Source: Sphingomonadales bacterium | GTDB lineage: Bacteria; Pseudomonadota; Alphaproteobacteria; Sphingomonadales; Sphingomonadaceae | NCBI GenBank assembly: GCA_016714795.1 | Contig: JADKCA010000016.1 | Location: forward strand, 1 to 17,364 | Length of the DNA: 17,364 bases | Direction: 5' to 3' | Part shown: positions 15,312 through 17,364 of the stretch, in pieces | Layout of the letters: every line of letters begins with the position of its first letter | How positions within the stretch are numbered: position 1 is the stretch's first letter | Notes under the pieces: generated by a model | Told to the model about the DNA's origin: nothing | The model's database searches: none | The model's input: the letters and a program-made list of their open reading frames with translations, nothing else | Made by a program: the position numbers and the translations under genes

Positions 15312-17364
15312 TCAGAAATGGAACCGCAGGTCACGCCATATGTGCGCGGATCGCCGAGTTGGACTGTCAGCAGGCCGGTATTGCCGACCCCTGGAACAAT
15401 GTCCGAGAAGTATTGCTTGTCGAACAGGTTCTTCGCCCAAACTGACAGATCCATTCGCCGGTTGAACGCCCGCACTCCAATTCGGCGTTGGCGGTGCAGC
15501 GGTTCAAGCCGAGTTGCCGCAGAATACCCGCCGTTGTTCACGGTTGAGCGGTAGCTGTGTAGTCAAAACCGAGATAGGCCTCCGACGGCGCGCCAAAGAC
15601 CGTAACCGGCTGCTGGATTTCTCCGCCGAACGAGGCGCTCCCACTTTGGTATCCCCGAGATCGGATAGCCAGAGAGGTCGCAGGTGTTCTGATTGCTTAG
15701 TTCGAGCGGGCAGGCGCTGGCAGGAAGGTCGATGATCTTTGCATCTGTGTAAGCCAGGGCGCCGTAGACCGAGACATTGTCCGCAAGCCGGGCTTGCATG
15801 TCGATCTCGAAACCCTTCGAGCGAACCTAGGGACATTCGAGATAAACGACTGCCAGGCGAGCCGGATCCGGCCACCGTTGCCTGGTAGTTCCTGTAATTC
15901 TGCAGATAACCGGCCACATTGAAGGTAACGCGGTTATCCAGCAGGGTGGTCTTGAGTCCCAGTTCATAGGAATCGATCGACTCGGGCGCCACGACCGGGC
16001 TGATCCCGCTGGCGCTGGGTGAGGTTGAGGCCCCGAACGATTGCCACGCGAGTAGTTCGCATAGACCAGCGCGTTGCTGTTGACGCGATAGGACAGGTTG
16101 GTCGAGCCGGAGACTTTCCCGACTTTGCTTTGGACATCAAAGGTGCCGCTTGAAGCAAAGGCCGCCCGGAGTGGTGCAAAGGCGGCGAGCGGTCCGGCGA
16201 GCGGCAGCCCTCCCGAAGCGACTGCTGAATAGTGCCGCGCTTGTTGTCCTGCGAATACCGCGCCGCCTGTCAGACTGAGTGCTTCGGTCAGATGGATCGT
16301 CGCCTGTCCATAAGCGGCAAGGCTGGTGGTGCGATAGCGGTTGGTATCGACTTTTGTTACCCCGTTCAAAATAAAGCCGGGTAGCGCCCGGCTGACCAGC
16401 AATTGGGTCGCGGCCGGACCGTAGCTGACGGTCAAGTGTTGATCGATGGTTTCATCATAGAAGAAGAGCCCGGCCACATAGTCGACCTTGTTGCTGCCGG
16501 TCGAAGCGATCCGCAGTTCTGACTGTACTGGTCTTGCCGGTCGGCATTGTCGGCCGCGGCGAAGGAGCGCTCAGCGGGATGAAGTCGAGATCACCTTGCG
16601 GGGTCCAGTTCCAGAAGCGCCATGCGGAAATCGAAGTGAGTGTGGCACCGGGCAGCTCGATATCGATCTGCGCGGAGACGCCGCCACTTTCGTTTTCGAT
16701 CAAGGGCGCCCGGTCATTCACCGCTACGCGCGCGAAGGGATCGATGACTGGCGTATAGCCGAACAGGCCGGCGATGGTGCGGAAGTTCTTGCCGTTGGCC
16801 GGGGCAACGATATCAGCGAGTACCTGAGCGCAACAGTCCTGCTTCTGCTTAGCGTAGTCGCCAATCAAGCGCACTGAAACGTTTGATCCGGGCGTGAACA
16901 GCAGCTGCCCCCGTAGTAGATAGCTGTTGCGGTTGTTGAGCTTCTTGCCGGTAAACTGATTGGTCAGCGTGCCGTCTCGGCTGGTGACCGAGCCGGACAG
17001 GCGAACCGCGAGTTGATCGTCGACCAGCGGCAGGTTGATTGCAGCCTTGCCCCGCGAAAGCCAAGGTTGCCGACCGTCATTTCGGCATTCACCTCGGACT
17101 TAAACTTGGGCTTGGCAGTGGTGACACTGATCGCGCCAGCCGTCGTGTTCTTGCCGTACAGCGTTCCCTGAGGGCCGCGCAGGACTTCGATCCGCTCGAT
17201 ATCGGTAGGTCGAAGGCAGCGGTGCCGGGGCGGTTGTAGTAGACCCCGTCGATATAGAATCCGACCCGGGATCGAGGCCATCGCTGGCGATCGCGATGTT
17301 GTTGCCAAGGCCGCGGATGTTGAGGTTGGTGTTGCGCGGGTTGTAACCCTGAAAGCTCAGGCTG
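15312..17364 (-). pseudogene. TonB-dependent outer-membrane receptor, partial (N-terminus beyond the right edge), frameshifted
   Basis: Read leftward from 17364, the plug domain gives SLSFQGYNPRNTNLNIRGLG, FYIDGVYYNRPGTA, then IERIEVLRGPQGTLYGKNTT and AGAISVTTAKPKFKSEVNAE. The barrel continues in pieces: INLPLVDDQLAVRLSGSV-like strands, TLTSISAWRFWNWTPQGDLD, VDYVAGLFFYDETIDQHLTV, LSYRVNSNALVYANYSRGN, IDSYELGLKTTLLDNRVTFN, and LSVWAKNLFDKQYFSDIVPG, ending RTYGVTLRFHF with TGA at 15312-15314 after one base is restored. The terminal Phe is typical of outer-membrane barrels. Six or more indels break it. The signal peptide and TonB box lie outside the window. Such receptors (known) import scarce or large substrates; this one heads the hydrolase cluster and probably takes up its substrate. 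Confidence 0.88.

Noticed and set aside
1..17364. CRISPR array, tRNA, rRNA, insertion sequence or integron attachment site
   Set aside because: No regularly spaced repeats, cloverleaf with CCA-type end, rRNA-like stretch, transposase motif or flanking terminal inverted repeats could be seen by eye.

Overview
The window looks like accessory DNA, most likely plasmid or integrative-element backbone, from an alphaproteobacterium of the sphingomonad type. The reasons are the gene families (a strawberry-notch helicase, an orphan ParB with a long C-terminal part, an ArdC-type protein, small DUF5818-like and DUF6961-like proteins, and a TonB-receptor-led hydrolase cluster), the high GC content, and the short SD-led genes packed into operons. 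No rRNA, tRNA, CRISPR array, insertion sequence or complete mobile element was seen.

Left part (1-5170, + strand): the C-terminal part of a strawberry-notch family helicase, a ParB/RepB-type protein, and an ArdC-type antirestriction/zincin protein. All three are recognisable only by moving between reading frames. Next come an intact, overlapping MazE/MazF (PemI/PemK) toxin-antitoxin pair with its own sigma70-like promoter and an operator-like palindrome (5171-5836), and two intact conserved hypothetical genes (5947-7267).

Middle (7268-8847, - strand): a tight operon of small genes, in transcription order a YHYH/excalibur secreted protein, a thermonuclease-like protein, a DUF5818-like membrane-anchored protein, a DUF6961-like protein and an unrecognised 69-residue protein. 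Divergent from it (8943-10559, + strand) lie a small orphan gene and an intact 477-residue protein with a PD-(D/E)XK nuclease signature, in DNA visibly richer in A+T than its surroundings.

Right part (10620-17364, - strand): a co-oriented cluster read from the right edge, consisting of a TonB-dependent receptor (its N-terminus is off the window), a class-C-beta-lactamase-like/family VIII esterase, a DUF1254/DUF1214 protein, an HSL-type (alpha/beta-hydrolase fold-3) esterase, and a second alpha/beta hydrolase whose nucleophile elbow reads GHAYG. The layout suggests uptake and hydrolysis of an ester or lactone; the substrate cannot be read from the sequence.

The most striking general property is the density of one- and two-base indels. 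The strawberry-notch, ParB, ArdC, thermonuclease, DUF5818, DUF1254, esterase and TonB-receptor genes are all broken, yet the encoded protein stays conserved on each side of every break, and several breaks compensate each other within about 15 codons. The genes at 5256-7267 and 8494-10559 are clean. This pattern fits uneven sequence quality better than long-term decay, but real recent decay cannot be excluded without read data.
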